Source of the DNA: an uncultured Bacteroidota bacterium
Lineage (GTDB): Bacteria > Bacteroidota > Bacteroidia > Bacteroidales > FEN-979
DNA length: 34,062 bases
NCBI GenBank assembly: GCA_937900965.1
Contig: CALCGJ010000110.1
Coordinates: 1 to 34,062 of the forward strand
Direction: 5' to 3'
The notes below the pieces were generated by a model, which worked only from the letters and a program-made list of their open reading frames with translations, was not told the DNA's origin and did no database searches. This document shows, piece after piece, positions 14,862-24,100 of this stretch. Made by a program: the position numbers and the translations under genes. Position 1 is the first letter of the stretch; each line of letters opens with the position of its first letter.

Positions 14862-16676
14862 ATGACAGATACGAATCATACATTGATTGACCTCTCAAAA
14901 GAAGATCTTTTGGAAGAGATGTGGAAGGCAGCACCCATAATAAAGAGTATCCTTGAGAATAGCGGGGACCCGGAACGGGCCAGGGATAAATTCTTTCATT
15001 ATCTGAATGATCTTGAGCGGAGTTTCTTCAATATTTATTCTGAAAAGCCATATAATTTTCACCAGGTAGAAAAAAACATGGCTAAGGAGTGCATCCGGGT
15101 GCTGAAAAATATCATCCGGACAGAGAATGAAAACCTCACCGGTTTTTCAGCATTTATGGTACTCTACAAACTGTCTAAGAATGAAACAGATATTCTCTCT
15201 TCTGTCAGAAAAGGATTTCTGGCTGAATTTCTGTATCTCTTTCGTGGTATCAGTGGAGACCTGTTTGTAGCAGACAAAGTGGATTTGTTAGATACCGTTG
15301 GAAAGTCGGCCGGTAAGGTCAGATCGAGGATCCTCGACCGATATTCGAAACTCCTGATGAGCAGCTTCGCAAAAATGAAAAGTGGTCTCGATCAGGATAT
15401 TATTGACAGACGGTTGAAGCTACGAAACAAGATCCTTAAATATTTTGATGCCAGCGAAGGAGACTGGTCAGATTATAAGTGGCAGCTCCGGTATGTGATC
15501 AAGGATCTTAACACCCTGCGGGATCTGGTCCACCTGGATGAGGATGAGATCCAGGGACTTAAGCTTGCAAAGAAATACCGGATCCCTGTTCAAATCACAC
15601 CCTATTACCTCTCCCTCTTTAGCGAAAGAGGCAGAAATAAATTCGATGAGGGAATCAGGGCACAGGTGATTCCTAGTGTTACCTACTGCGAAAATGTCAA
15701 CAGGAACCAACTGGAAAAAACCGATATGGATTTCATGGGTGAGCAATCAACCAGCCCCATTGATGCCGTAACCCGCAGATATCCACAGATCGTGATATTA
15801 AAGCCGCTTGACACCTGTCCGCAGATCTGCGTCTATTGCCAGAGGAATTGGGAGATCAAGGATATTGATGAAGCCATTGTCACGCACCAAAAGGTTCAGG
15901 ACGCCATCGAATGGATACGGGACCATAAATACATTACAGAGGTTCTTCTGACCGGGGGCGATCCCCTGACCATGAACAACAGGGTCCTCCTTCAGATCAT
16001 TCAATCTGTTGCTGAAATTGACCATGTGGAGCGGATCCGTATCGGGACCCGTACCCTGGTGACACTTCCATATCGTTGGGACCAGGAATTCATCGATAAA
16101 CTGGAGCAATATAATGTGCTTGGGAAACGTGAAGTTTGTATCATTACCCATTTTGAATACCCTCCGGAGATCACCCCCGAGGTTCTCTCCGTTATCAAAC
16201 GAATCAGGAAAGCCGGGATCAGCATTTATAACCAGCTTGTGTACACATACTATAACAGCAAACAATATGAGCTTTGCTACATGAGAAGGATGATGAAACT
16301 CTCGGGGATTGATCCCTACTACACCTTCAATACGAAAGGGAAAGAGGAGACAATCGATTTCCGGATACCTATTGCCCGCATACAACAGGAGCGCAAAGAG
16401 GAGGCCCGGTTACTCCCTGGTATCGTAAGAACCGATGAACCTGTTTTCAATGTACCGAAACTTGGAAAATCGCACCTGCGTGCATGGCAGGATCATGAAC
16501 CTGTGATGATTACACCCAGAGGCGAACGTATCTACCGGTTCTATCCCTGGGAGTCAAGAATCGCCATCGTTGATGACTATCTCTACACTGACATCTCTAT
16601 CTATGATTACCTGAAAAGGCTTCATGAAGATGGAGAGGATATCAGCAAGTATCAGTCGATGTGGTACTATTTTTAA
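14862..16676 (+). CDS. KamA-family radical SAM protein (lysine 2,3-aminomutase-like)
   Basis: This 604-residue protein has an alpha-helical N-terminal extension of about 200 residues, then the family's DYKWQLRYVIKDLNTL segment (near 204-219). The radical-SAM cluster motif is C319-x3-C323-x2-C326 in DTCPQICVYCQRNWEI, followed by LLTGGDPLT (362-370). Known lysine 2,3-aminomutases carry CxxxCxxCTRR; here the residues after the last Cys are QRNW, so this is a divergent subgroup. A lysine that could bind PLP may lie in VPKLGKSHL near the C-terminus, but this is uncertain. No lysine-fermentation genes are nearby. An aminomutase or a related radical reaction is possible; the substrate is unknown. 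Confidence 0.85.
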   Translation: MTDTNHTLIDLSKEDLLEEMWKAAPIIKSILENSGDPERARDKFFHYLNDLERSFFNIYSEKPYNFHQVEKNMAKECIRVLKNIIRTENENLTGFSAFMVLYKLSKNETDILSSVRKGFLAEFLYLFRGISGDLFVADKVDLLDTVGKSAGKVRSRILDRYSKLLMSSFAKMKSGLDQDIIDRRLKLRNKILKYFDASEGDWSDYKWQLRYVIKDLNTLRDLVHLDEDEIQGLKLAKKYRIPVQITPYYLSLFSERGRNKFDEGIRAQVIPSVTYCENVNRNQLEKTDMDFMGEQSTSPIDAVTRRYPQIVILKPLDTCPQICVYCQRNWEIKDIDEAIVTHQKVQDAIEWIRDHKYITEVLLTGGDPLTMNNRVLLQIIQSVAEIDHVERIRIGTRTLVTLPYRWDQEFIDKLEQYNVLGKREVCIITHFEYPPEITPEVLSVIKRIRKAGISIYNQLVYTYYNSKQYELCYMRRMMKLSGIDPYYTFNTKGKEETIDFRIPIARIQQERKEEARLLPGIVRTDEPVFNVPKLGKSHLRAWQDHEPVMITPRGERIYRFYPWESRIAIVDDYLYTDISIYDYLKRLHEDGEDISKYQSMWYYF

Positions 16677-16680
16677 TTTA

Positions 16681-16757
16681 CCTCATCCCCTGGCCCCTTC
16701 TCCTAAATGAGAAGGGGAGTTGTTCCCTCTCCTTGAGGAGAGGGTTAGGGTGAGGTG
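16681..16757. repeat. Palindromic element with two internal hairpins
   Basis: The outer arms CCTCATCCCC and GGGTGAGG pair imperfectly. Inside are CCCCTTCTC-CTAAAT-GAGAAGGGG (9 bp) and CCCTCTCC-TTGA-GGAGAGGG (8 bp). The layout matches the repeat inside prmA (outer arms plus two hairpins) although the sequence differs. It fills the gap between two convergent genes and might serve as a terminator. Confidence 0.85.
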
Positions 16758-16759
16758 TG

Positions 16760-19700
16760 TTACTTCTGCACCACTACCTTACTGAACAATTTCCCGTTGG
16801 CATTCGAGACCTCCAGGATGTAGCTTCCCTGTGGCAGGTGTTTGACGTCAACAGGAAGGTTCAACTCCCCTCTTACATCAATGTTCTGAAGTTCGTGAAC
16901 GACCTCTCCTGTGGCGCCAATCATACGAATGTTCACCTGTTCGTTTGAACGGGTGGTCATATGTAGCGTAAATGAACCGTTGTTAGGATTGGGGAAGAGT
17001 GTAAGCTTCAGCTGATCTGCAAGCTCATTAATGCCCGTACAATCCTTAAACGTAATAGTCACTTCGTCTGATCCGTCACAACCATTCACGCTGGTGACTG
17101 TAACCTGGTAAAGCTGGCTGCCAATTCCAACACCGGTAGAGTCGACCGTAATCATCGCTGTGGTCTCTCCTCCGGGTGCCCATAGATAACCGGCGGCATC
17201 CGGTGTGGTAGCATCGAGGGTATAACTCAGCTGGGCACAAACAGCCGTGTCCTGGCCAAGATCGACCACAGGTGTGGGAGAGATGGTAAGGACCATCATG
17301 TCCTCGGCGGGATCACAAATTCCGGAACTTGCTGCCACTAGTCTAAGAGTAGCTGAACCGGTAATAATATCCTGTCCACCAGGAAGATAGGTTGGGTTGA
17401 CAATGTGAATATCATTGAATGTTCCGTCTCCTTCAGTTTCCCAGGTTAATTCTGTATAGTTTGATGCTGTTGCATTACTCAGTTCATATCCTGCCGGGCA
17501 TCCTGAAGCATCAGATCCGGCATCGGCCTGAGGAGGTGATTCAATGGTTAGAGTCATCTCGTCTGTGACAATGATGCTTCCATCACCGTAAGCAGTAATA
17601 GTCAGTATCACACTGCCTGCGATAATATCTTCCGGACTTGGTGTGTAGAGAGGATTATAGATGGTTGGATCATCAAATATACCTGTTCCGCTGGTTGTCC
17701 AGAGAACTGAATCGTAACCGATTGCAGCGCTCATCAATTGAAATGATGAACCGGCACAAATTCCGTCATCACTCCCGGCTGAGGCAGCCGTCTGGTACTC
17801 AGGCGGAAAAATGATGTAATCAGTCCAGCCCTGATCATCTCCGAAACTAACGGAACTGTTTTTCACATATTCCCATGTGAAGGTGTGAGGGCCTGCCATC
17901 ACAGGATAGGATTGGTATTGCCAATCCTGATTCCCGGCCCAGGTACCAACAAGCAGGGTGTCGATATAGAAATTCAGCCTGTCGTTGAAGATCTCCGACG
18001 AGACCTTCCTGTGGAATGAGATCGTGTCGTCAAGCAGAACGTTGTAGCTGATAACCAAACCTGACATCTGGTCATCATTGATATCGCCCGAGTGTGCTGA
18101 ATAGTTTCCTTCCCATTTTACATCCGGATCGATCACCCAGTCCTGGTTACCGCTGAAACTCCATGGGAATTTCAGAAAATTACCGGTTTCCCAGTCCTCT
18201 ACGTTGAGTCCGATCTTCGTGTTTTTATAGAATTCATCCATACCGAACTCCCAGGTAGCTATGTTGTGGAATGTTGTGGCAGAACCATACGGACAATCCA
18301 GGCTTACAACAACGGAGAAGTCGGCATTGACCGATTGTCCGGGCGACAGCGCCCCCAGTTCCTGAGTATCATCTGGGATGGCTACGAACGAATTACTGGA
18401 AGCCAGCATACTTACAATGTCGTTGGCTTCATACTCCCCGGTATTTTTTGTCAGGCAACTGATCACAGCAGACTCTCCGGGATCAAGCCTTCCGTTATTA
18501 TTTCCGGTAGCATCGTTGATCGACATACTCAGGATCGTAACCGCTGGTGCATGGGCCTCAATGTCAAAGAAACTGACAGTGGTACTGTCAAGGGAATTGA
18601 CTGATGTTACCCGGAATGTCACGAAATACCCATCAGGAATATAGCTTGAAACCTCGAATTTAAAGGCATCCATCATAGTAAGAGACTCACCGATGCCGAA
18701 ATCACCGTAAAACTCCGTACTGTCTTCAAACGTAATGTAAGGCGACTCTGTAGAAAGTGTTACAGTGACGCTGTCGGCTTCCAGGTCTCCGTTGTTGATC
18801 ATCTCAAGTCCCAACAGGATCGTCTCTCCGTAATCCATTCTTCCGTTTATGTGAACCGATGTTGAATCGTTGATAAAGTCTTCCTGGTATACTACCTGGG
18901 ATGCCGGAACTACAAGGGAGATAGGGGAGACGTACGTCATGGCATATCCCAGGCGATTGTCAGTCCAGCAGGGATAAACTTGTCCGTTGTAAGCATCGAT
19001 ACCGAGGTAATCCCCGAAATATCCTCCTGCCATGCCGGGAATGGGTGAAGGGGTCCAGGAGACATCACTTACCTTCATATCTTCCCAGGTATCGCCACCG
19101 TCCTGCGACCAGGCCATCCAGGCTTCGCACTGGTTGTTGTTCACATTGCGGTTATCATAATAGACCACAGCGAGATTCCCGTTCGCCTGGTCACAGGCCA
19201 TCCAGCACATATAATGTGTTTTTCCCTGCCCGATAGGATCCTGGTTTACCTTTAGCGGAGTTGACCATGTTGCTCCCTGGTCAGTTGATTTGATCATATA
19301 AACATCACAACCTGAACCGCTGTTGATGCCTGGAACTCCGATATTCGGCCATACGATGTAAATGGTTCCCCGGTAAGGACTGTTGCTGATGTCGCATGCC
19401 ATGGAGGGAAAGGAATTTACGCGTTGATTCTGGGGAACACCTGACGTACGAATGCCCCGAATGTTGTTGAGCGCTCTGAACCCGGGCTGCCAGGTTATTC
19501 CGCCGTCAAGTGATTTGGAAAACCCGATTGCCTTCTCATCTCCCGGCCAGCTGTCATAAACAGACCATGCAGCATATGCCTCCCCATCAGGGCCGGTCTT
19601 GAAGTTGATTCCCTGGTTGTGACTGCCGGCGCTGGTGCCCTGGCTTATGTTGATCTTGGGCTCCCAGCTGGTTCCATAGGTGATCGATCTTGAAACCTGG

Positions 19701-20389
19701 ATGTTATTGCTCTCCATCCAGCCGTTGTACATGTATCCGTTAAAGGAACTAGTAGGGCTGTTGTCTACCCATAAATGGTTTTTATCAAGGATGTTGAAAA
19801 TACTTCCGTTGGCTGTGACTGATGCACTCCAGGTTGCACCCTCGTCGTCAGACCAGGCAACACTCTGCCCGTAGCTGTTGTTGATATATCCAATAAAATA
19901 CCGGCCATTCGTATTGATCAGTGAAACGGGGTCGCCCTGGTTAGTACCAACCGGCCCCTGGATTGATCCACCCCAGGAAAGCCCTCCATCATGGGAATCC
20001 AGGCGGTCGGCTCCATAAAAGTTCGAGGTACTTGGCCAGTTGCCGGAATTGTTTGAGTTGAGAACATTGGATGAATTATTCAGATTTACAAAAATGGAGT
20101 TTTCACTTTGATGCGACGATTCAGTCGTAACCGGTACATCCGGTGAGTCATCCACCAGCACTCCATCAATCAGAACCTTTGTCCCGCTGAATTTTGCATG
20201 GGGGATCGGAATAAATGGCTGCACAGGGACCAGTCCCAGTTCGGCCATGGCCCGCCAGTATCCCATGTTGTCGATCCGGGTATCAGGTTGGTAACCCGGA
20301 GGAAGGATGATATTATCCTGTGCTGTTATCACAGGAATAAACAGAAACATCGAACTGGCAACGGCCAATAGTGTAAAGAACTTTTTCAT
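16760..20389 (-). CDS. T9SS-exported Asp-box (sialidase-like fold) multidomain protein
   Basis: This 1209-residue protein has a signal peptide (MKKFFTLLAVASSMF to ITAQ, cleaved near residue 23). Residues about 180-440 hold repeated Asp-box motifs: SDDEGATWS, SLDGGITWQ, STDQGATWS and SQDGGDTWE, pointing to a beta-propeller as in sialidases and related proteins. This fold alone does not prove sialidase activity, and I did not find a convincing catalytic set. Residues about 550-770 look like CARDB/Ig-type domains, 745-880 like a lectin- or MAM-like sandwich (WSFSGNQDW, GQWTDY-like elements), then two or three Ig-like stretches (DAGSDASGCPAGYEL). The last 90 residues, from KLTLFPNPNNGSF to GSYILEVSNANGKLFSKVVVQK, are a type A sorting domain. 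The start at 20389 restores a proper signal peptide. Confidence 0.92.
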   Translation of the reverse strand: MKKFFTLLAVASSMFLFIPVITAQDNIILPPGYQPDTRIDNMGYWRAMAELGLVPVQPFIPIPHAKFSGTKVLIDGVLVDDSPDVPVTTESSHQSENSIFVNLNNSSNVLNSNNSGNWPSTSNFYGADRLDSHDGGLSWGGSIQGPVGTNQGDPVSLINTNGRYFIGYINNSYGQSVAWSDDEGATWSASVTANGSIFNILDKNHLWVDNSPTSSFNGYMYNGWMESNNIQVSRSITYGTSWEPKINISQGTSAGSHNQGINFKTGPDGEAYAAWSVYDSWPGDEKAIGFSKSLDGGITWQPGFRALNNIRGIRTSGVPQNQRVNSFPSMACDISNSPYRGTIYIVWPNIGVPGINSGSGCDVYMIKSTDQGATWSTPLKVNQDPIGQGKTHYMCWMACDQANGNLAVVYYDNRNVNNNQCEAWMAWSQDGGDTWEDMKVSDVSWTPSPIPGMAGGYFGDYLGIDAYNGQVYPCWTDNRLGYAMTYVSPISLVVPASQVVYQEDFINDSTSVHINGRMDYGETILLGLEMINNGDLEADSVTVTLSTESPYITFEDSTEFYGDFGIGESLTMMDAFKFEVSSYIPDGYFVTFRVTSVNSLDSTTVSFFDIEAHAPAVTILSMSINDATGNNNGRLDPGESAVISCLTKNTGEYEANDIVSMLASSNSFVAIPDDTQELGALSPGQSVNADFSVVVSLDCPYGSATTFHNIATWEFGMDEFYKNTKIGLNVEDWETGNFLKFPWSFSGNQDWVIDPDVKWEGNYSAHSGDINDDQMSGLVISYNVLLDDTISFHRKVSSEIFNDRLNFYIDTLLVGTWAGNQDWQYQSYPVMAGPHTFTWEYVKNSSVSFGDDQGWTDYIIFPPEYQTAASAGSDDGICAGSSFQLMSAAIGYDSVLWTTSGTGIFDDPTIYNPLYTPSPEDIIAGSVILTITAYGDGSIIVTDEMTLTIESPPQADAGSDASGCPAGYELSNATASNYTELTWETEGDGTFNDIHIVNPTYLPGGQDIITGSATLRLVAASSGICDPAEDMMVLTISPTPVVDLGQDTAVCAQLSYTLDATTPDAAGYLWAPGGETTAMITVDSTGVGIGSQLYQVTVTSVNGCDGSDEVTITFKDCTGINELADQLKLTLFPNPNNGSFTLHMTTRSNEQVNIRMIGATGEVVHELQNIDVRGELNLPVDVKHLPQGSYILEVSNANGKLFSKVVVQK

Positions 20390-20429
20390 GATCGAACTGA
20401 TTTGATGTGGTTTTATGAATATCTCTGGA

Positions 20430-20437
20430 CAAAGATA
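20430..20437 (-). promoter_or_regulatory. Promoter -7 box of the T9SS-exported protein
   Basis: Read on the minus strand this is TATCTTTG, about 40 bases before the ATG at 20389. It lies inside an upstream in-frame extension, which supports the shorter start. Confidence 0.7.
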
Positions 20438-20500
20438 CAAATATTGAAAATTAGTTATTTAAAGTTATTATAAATAGCGACACATATCACAAGTTATTAA

Positions 20501-20508
20501 TATATTTG
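20501..20508 (+). promoter_or_regulatory. Promoter -7 box of the metal-resistance island
   Basis: TATATTTG matches TAnnTTTG, 27 bases before the ATG of the HYC_CC_PP gene. No inverted operator that I could assign to a known metal regulator was seen around it. Confidence 0.65.
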
Positions 20509-20535
20509 TAGTCCTATATCTAAATACTTTTTTTT

Positions 20536-21030
20536 ATGCAAGCCAGGGTCAGGCAGTTCAGTATAATGATGATAGCATCCTTAATGCTCTTCAGCACCAC
20601 GGGAGTTGCGATCTATCATCATATCTGCGGATGTCCTGTTCCAGTGGCTCAGACAACCAAAGTTTCAGATCACGAACACAGTTGTTGTGCAGTTGCAGAA
20701 ATTCAGTCGGACCCGATTTGCTGTACCGATGAGAACCATGATGCATGTGATTCAGAGCACCACGACGGATGCAAAAACGAAGTTACCTATCTCAAGGCGC
20801 CAATTATCTTCATGATGCCGGTTCAGGAACTGGCTGTTTCTGAGCTCTCCTTCGAGATCCCGCTGCTTCGTCGGTTCACTCCTCGCAGTGACAATGATGC
20901 CGGATTATCTGATGAATGGCTTCGTCCTGAACCTCTTATTCACTCCTATGTGATGCCTCCCCGAGCGGGCGGTTCCCTTGTAATTCTCCTTCATTCCATC
21001 AAAATACCCTTCCCGGAAGATATTGCATAA
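20536..21030 (+). CDS. HYC_CC_PP family small exported Cys/His-rich protein
   Basis: This 164-residue protein has an N-terminal hydrophobic segment (about 8-25) that acts as a signal or anchor. It is followed by HHICGC (28-33), HEHSCC (46-51), PICC (60-63) and a run of His, Asp and Cys (HDACDSEHHDGC, 68-79). The pattern fits the Bacteroidota family named HYC_CC_PP, commonly found beside heavy-metal efflux genes. The many thiol and imidazole groups suggest binding of a soft metal such as Cu, Ag or Hg in the periplasm. That role is inferred from composition and from the CusA-type pump that follows. Its own promoter lies upstream. Confidence 0.75.
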   Translation: MQARVRQFSIMMIASLMLFSTTGVAIYHHICGCPVPVAQTTKVSDHEHSCCAVAEIQSDPICCTDENHDACDSEHHDGCKNEVTYLKAPIIFMMPVQELAVSELSFEIPLLRRFTPRSDNDAGLSDEWLRPEPLIHSYVMPPRAGGSLVILLHSIKIPFPEDIA

Positions 21031-21055
21031 GTCACACTGAATTGTTCGGTGTGAC
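21031..21055 (+). terminator. Terminator-like hairpin after the HYC_CC_PP gene
   Basis: GTCACACTGAA, loop TTG, TTCGGTGTGAC forms an 11-bp stem with one T-G wobble, starting right after the stop codon. Only CCCCTTT follows, so termination would be weak; it could instead protect or attenuate the transcript before cusA. Confidence 0.5.
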
Positions 21056-21135
21056 CCCTTTGCGTCCTTAGCGCCTTAGCGCCTTTGCGGTAAAAGTCTT
21101 AAACCACAAAGGAGCACCAAGGATGGCACAAAGGA
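21056..21135. repeat. Imperfect palindromic element upstream of cusA
   Basis: The left arm (about 21057-21091, CCTTTGCGTCCTTAGCGCC and on to GCCTTTGCGGT) pairs imperfectly with the right arm (about 21103-21135, ACCACAAAGGAGCACCAAGG and on). The sequence resembles a dispersed repeat of the type TTTGCGTCCTTAGCGCC that I remember from Bacteroidota. It contains an in-frame ATG (21123) that I reject as the cusA start. Confidence 0.75.
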
Positions 21136-21188
21136 CTCGAAGGGAGAATTCTCAGTATTTTGAATTGTTTCGAAAAATTCCTTACACA

Positions 21189-24100
21189 ATGCTCAACAAA
21201 ATCATTGGATATTTCCTGAAAAACAGGCTGCTCTCCATGCTGATCCTGATCACCTTTATTGTGTGGGGTCTATCTACTGCGCCGTTCAACTGGAACCTTG
21301 GTTTCATGCCTCGTGATCCTGTACCTGTTGATGCCATCCCTGATATCGGTGAAAACCAGCAGATTGTTGCTACCGAATGGATGGGGCGGTCGCCAAAGGA
21401 TATCGAAGACCAGGTAACCTACCCGTTATCTTCAGCCCTGCTGGGCATCCCCGGGGTGAATACGATCCGCAGTACCTCCATGTTTGGGATGTCATTCATC
21501 TATATCATCTTTACCGATGATGTGGATTTCTACTGGAGCCGCTCCCGGATCCTGGAAAAACTCAACTCGCTTCCTTCAGGAACATTGCCAGAAGGCGTGC
21601 AACCTACCCTCGGTCCTGATGCTACCGCACTGGGTCAGATTTACTGGTATACACTGGAGGGGAGAAACCCCGAAACCGGTGAGCCAACAGGAGGCTGGAC
21701 GCCTGAAGAGTTGCGAACACTTCAGGATTTCTACGTGAAGTACAGCCTGGCTACGGCTGAGGGAGTTTCTGAAGTAGCCTCCGTAGGTGGGTTCATCAAG
21801 GAGTACCAGGTAGATATCAACCCTGAAGCCCTTAAGGCTTTTGGAGTTTCCATGATGGATGTGATGAATGCGGTGAAGAAAAGTAACCTCGATATTGGGG
21901 CGGAGACGATCGAAATGAACCAGGTGGAGTACCTGATCCGGGGACTGGGTTATATCAGGAGTCTGGAAGACCTGGAGAACTCTGTGATCGTGGCAATGAA
22001 CAATACCCCTGTCAGGATCAAGGATGTGGCACGTGTTTCGTTTGGCCCGGCTCCACGCCGTGGCGGCCTCGATAAAGAGGGATCAGAGGCAGTTGGAGGG
22101 GTGGTGGTTGCCAGGTATGGATCCAATCCCATGGAGGTGATCGACAATGTGAAAGAGAAGATCATCGAGATTGATCAGGGTCTTCCTCAAAAGGTACTGC
22201 CCGACGGCACCATCTCGAAAGTTACAGTAATCCCTTTTTACGACCGTACCGGACTGATCAGGGAGACAATCGGAACCCTGGAATCGGCGCTCTCTCATGA
22301 GATTCTCATAAGTATCATAGTGATCCTTGTGTTGGTTCTGAATCTCAGGGCCTCAATCATTATCTCCGGCCTACTGCCGGTAGCCGTACTGATGACATTC
22401 ATTGTGATGAGGTACCTCGGGGTGGAAGCTAATATCGTGGCATTGTCGGGCATTGCAATCGCTATTGGTGTAATGGTTGATGTAGGGATCATCTTCGTTG
22501 AAAATATTCTTCGGCATCTGGAGATGCCTGGAAACAAAAGAGCTAAAGGACCAAGACTGCTGGAGGTGATCAGGGAGGCTACCACTGAAGTATCGCCTGC
22601 TGTGACCGTGGCACTGGCAACCGTTGTAGTCAGCTTCCTGCCGGTCTTCTTCATGATGGCTTCAGAAGGAAAACTATTCCGGCCGCTTGCTTTTACAAAA
22701 ACATTTGCACTCACCGCCTCATTCATCCTGGGTATTGTGGTGTTGCCAACACTTTCCTACTATATTCTCTCAGTCAGGTTTGACCGGAAGAGAGTCAGGA
22801 TAGGATGGAATACACTGCTTATCCTGGCCGGGATCGTTTTGATGGCCGTTTGGGGAGACTGGGTAGCTCTTGGGTTAACAGCTATTGGTATCAATAACCT
22901 GCTGGAATCGTGGCTGAGGCGGAAAAACGACAACCTCCATAACCTCATCAACATCGCCATCATCCTGCTTTTTGCCACCTGGTTCCTGGCTTCAGAGTGG
23001 CTACCTTTGGGGGCGCACAACAGCGCCTTTCTGAACTTCTTATTTGTTTCGGCAATCATTGCCCTGATCCTGCTGTTACTCTCTATTGTTGTGAAATTCT
23101 ATGAACCATTGCTGAGGTGGTGTCTGAGAAACAAGTGGCAGTTCCTCTCCATTCCTTTGATAACAATTCTATTTGGAGTCGTGATCTGGCTGGGTTTCAA
23201 CCGCACCTTCGGATTCGTTACCAACACGTTTCAGGTTGTGAATCTTGATCTGCGGGAGACTGCCCTCTGGAAAAAATCCTCCTCTGCTTTCCCCGGCATA
23301 GGAAAGGAATTTATGCCTTCGCTTGATGAAGGATCCTTCTTGCTGATGCCGACAAGTATGCCACATACCAGTATTGAAAAGAACCTGGAATACATTGAGC
23401 AGCTGGATCGTGGTATGACCGCTATCCCAGAAGTGGAGATGGCTGTTGGAAAGTGGGGACGGGTAAACTCGGCTCTCGACCCTGCGCCCGTTCAGATGTT
23501 TGAGAATACGATCAACTACCGTCCGGAATTTATCCTGGATGAAAATGGTCATAGGATGCGGTTTAAAATGAACAGGTCGGGTAGTTTTATCCTGATCGAC
23601 AGTACAACGTATAATCCTGCGGAAGCTGGCTTCCGGATCATCCAGGCGGATAGCCTGATCCCTGATCGGAGGGGAGAGTATTTCAGGCAATGGCGTGAGG
23701 AGATCAGATCTCCCGACGACATCTGGGAAGAGATCGTGAAGGTTACAAACCTGCCCGGATTGACGTCGGCGCCGAAGCTTCAGCCCATTGAGACCCGGCT
23801 GGTGATGTTATCTACCGGCATGCGCGCACCGATGGGAATCAAGGTTTATGGCCCTGATCTTCAGTCTATAGAGGACGCTGGGATGGCATTTGAACAGGCT
23901 ATGAAAGAGGTCCCTTCAGTAAAACCGGCTTCGGTATTCTACGATAGAGCTGTGGGAGCGCCATACCTTGAGATTACGCTGAACCGGGAAGCGATGGCAC
24001 GTTTTGGGATGACAGTAAGTGATGTGCAGGAGGTGCTGGGAGTTGCTGTTGGAGGAATGTCGCTGGGAACCTCCGTGGAGGGGCGTGAGCGGTTCCCGAT

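Noticed and set aside
16760-20389. Naming the Asp-box protein a sialidase
   Set aside because: Asp boxes mark a fold shared by many proteins; the catalytic Arg triad and Tyr/Glu pair could not be identified by eye.
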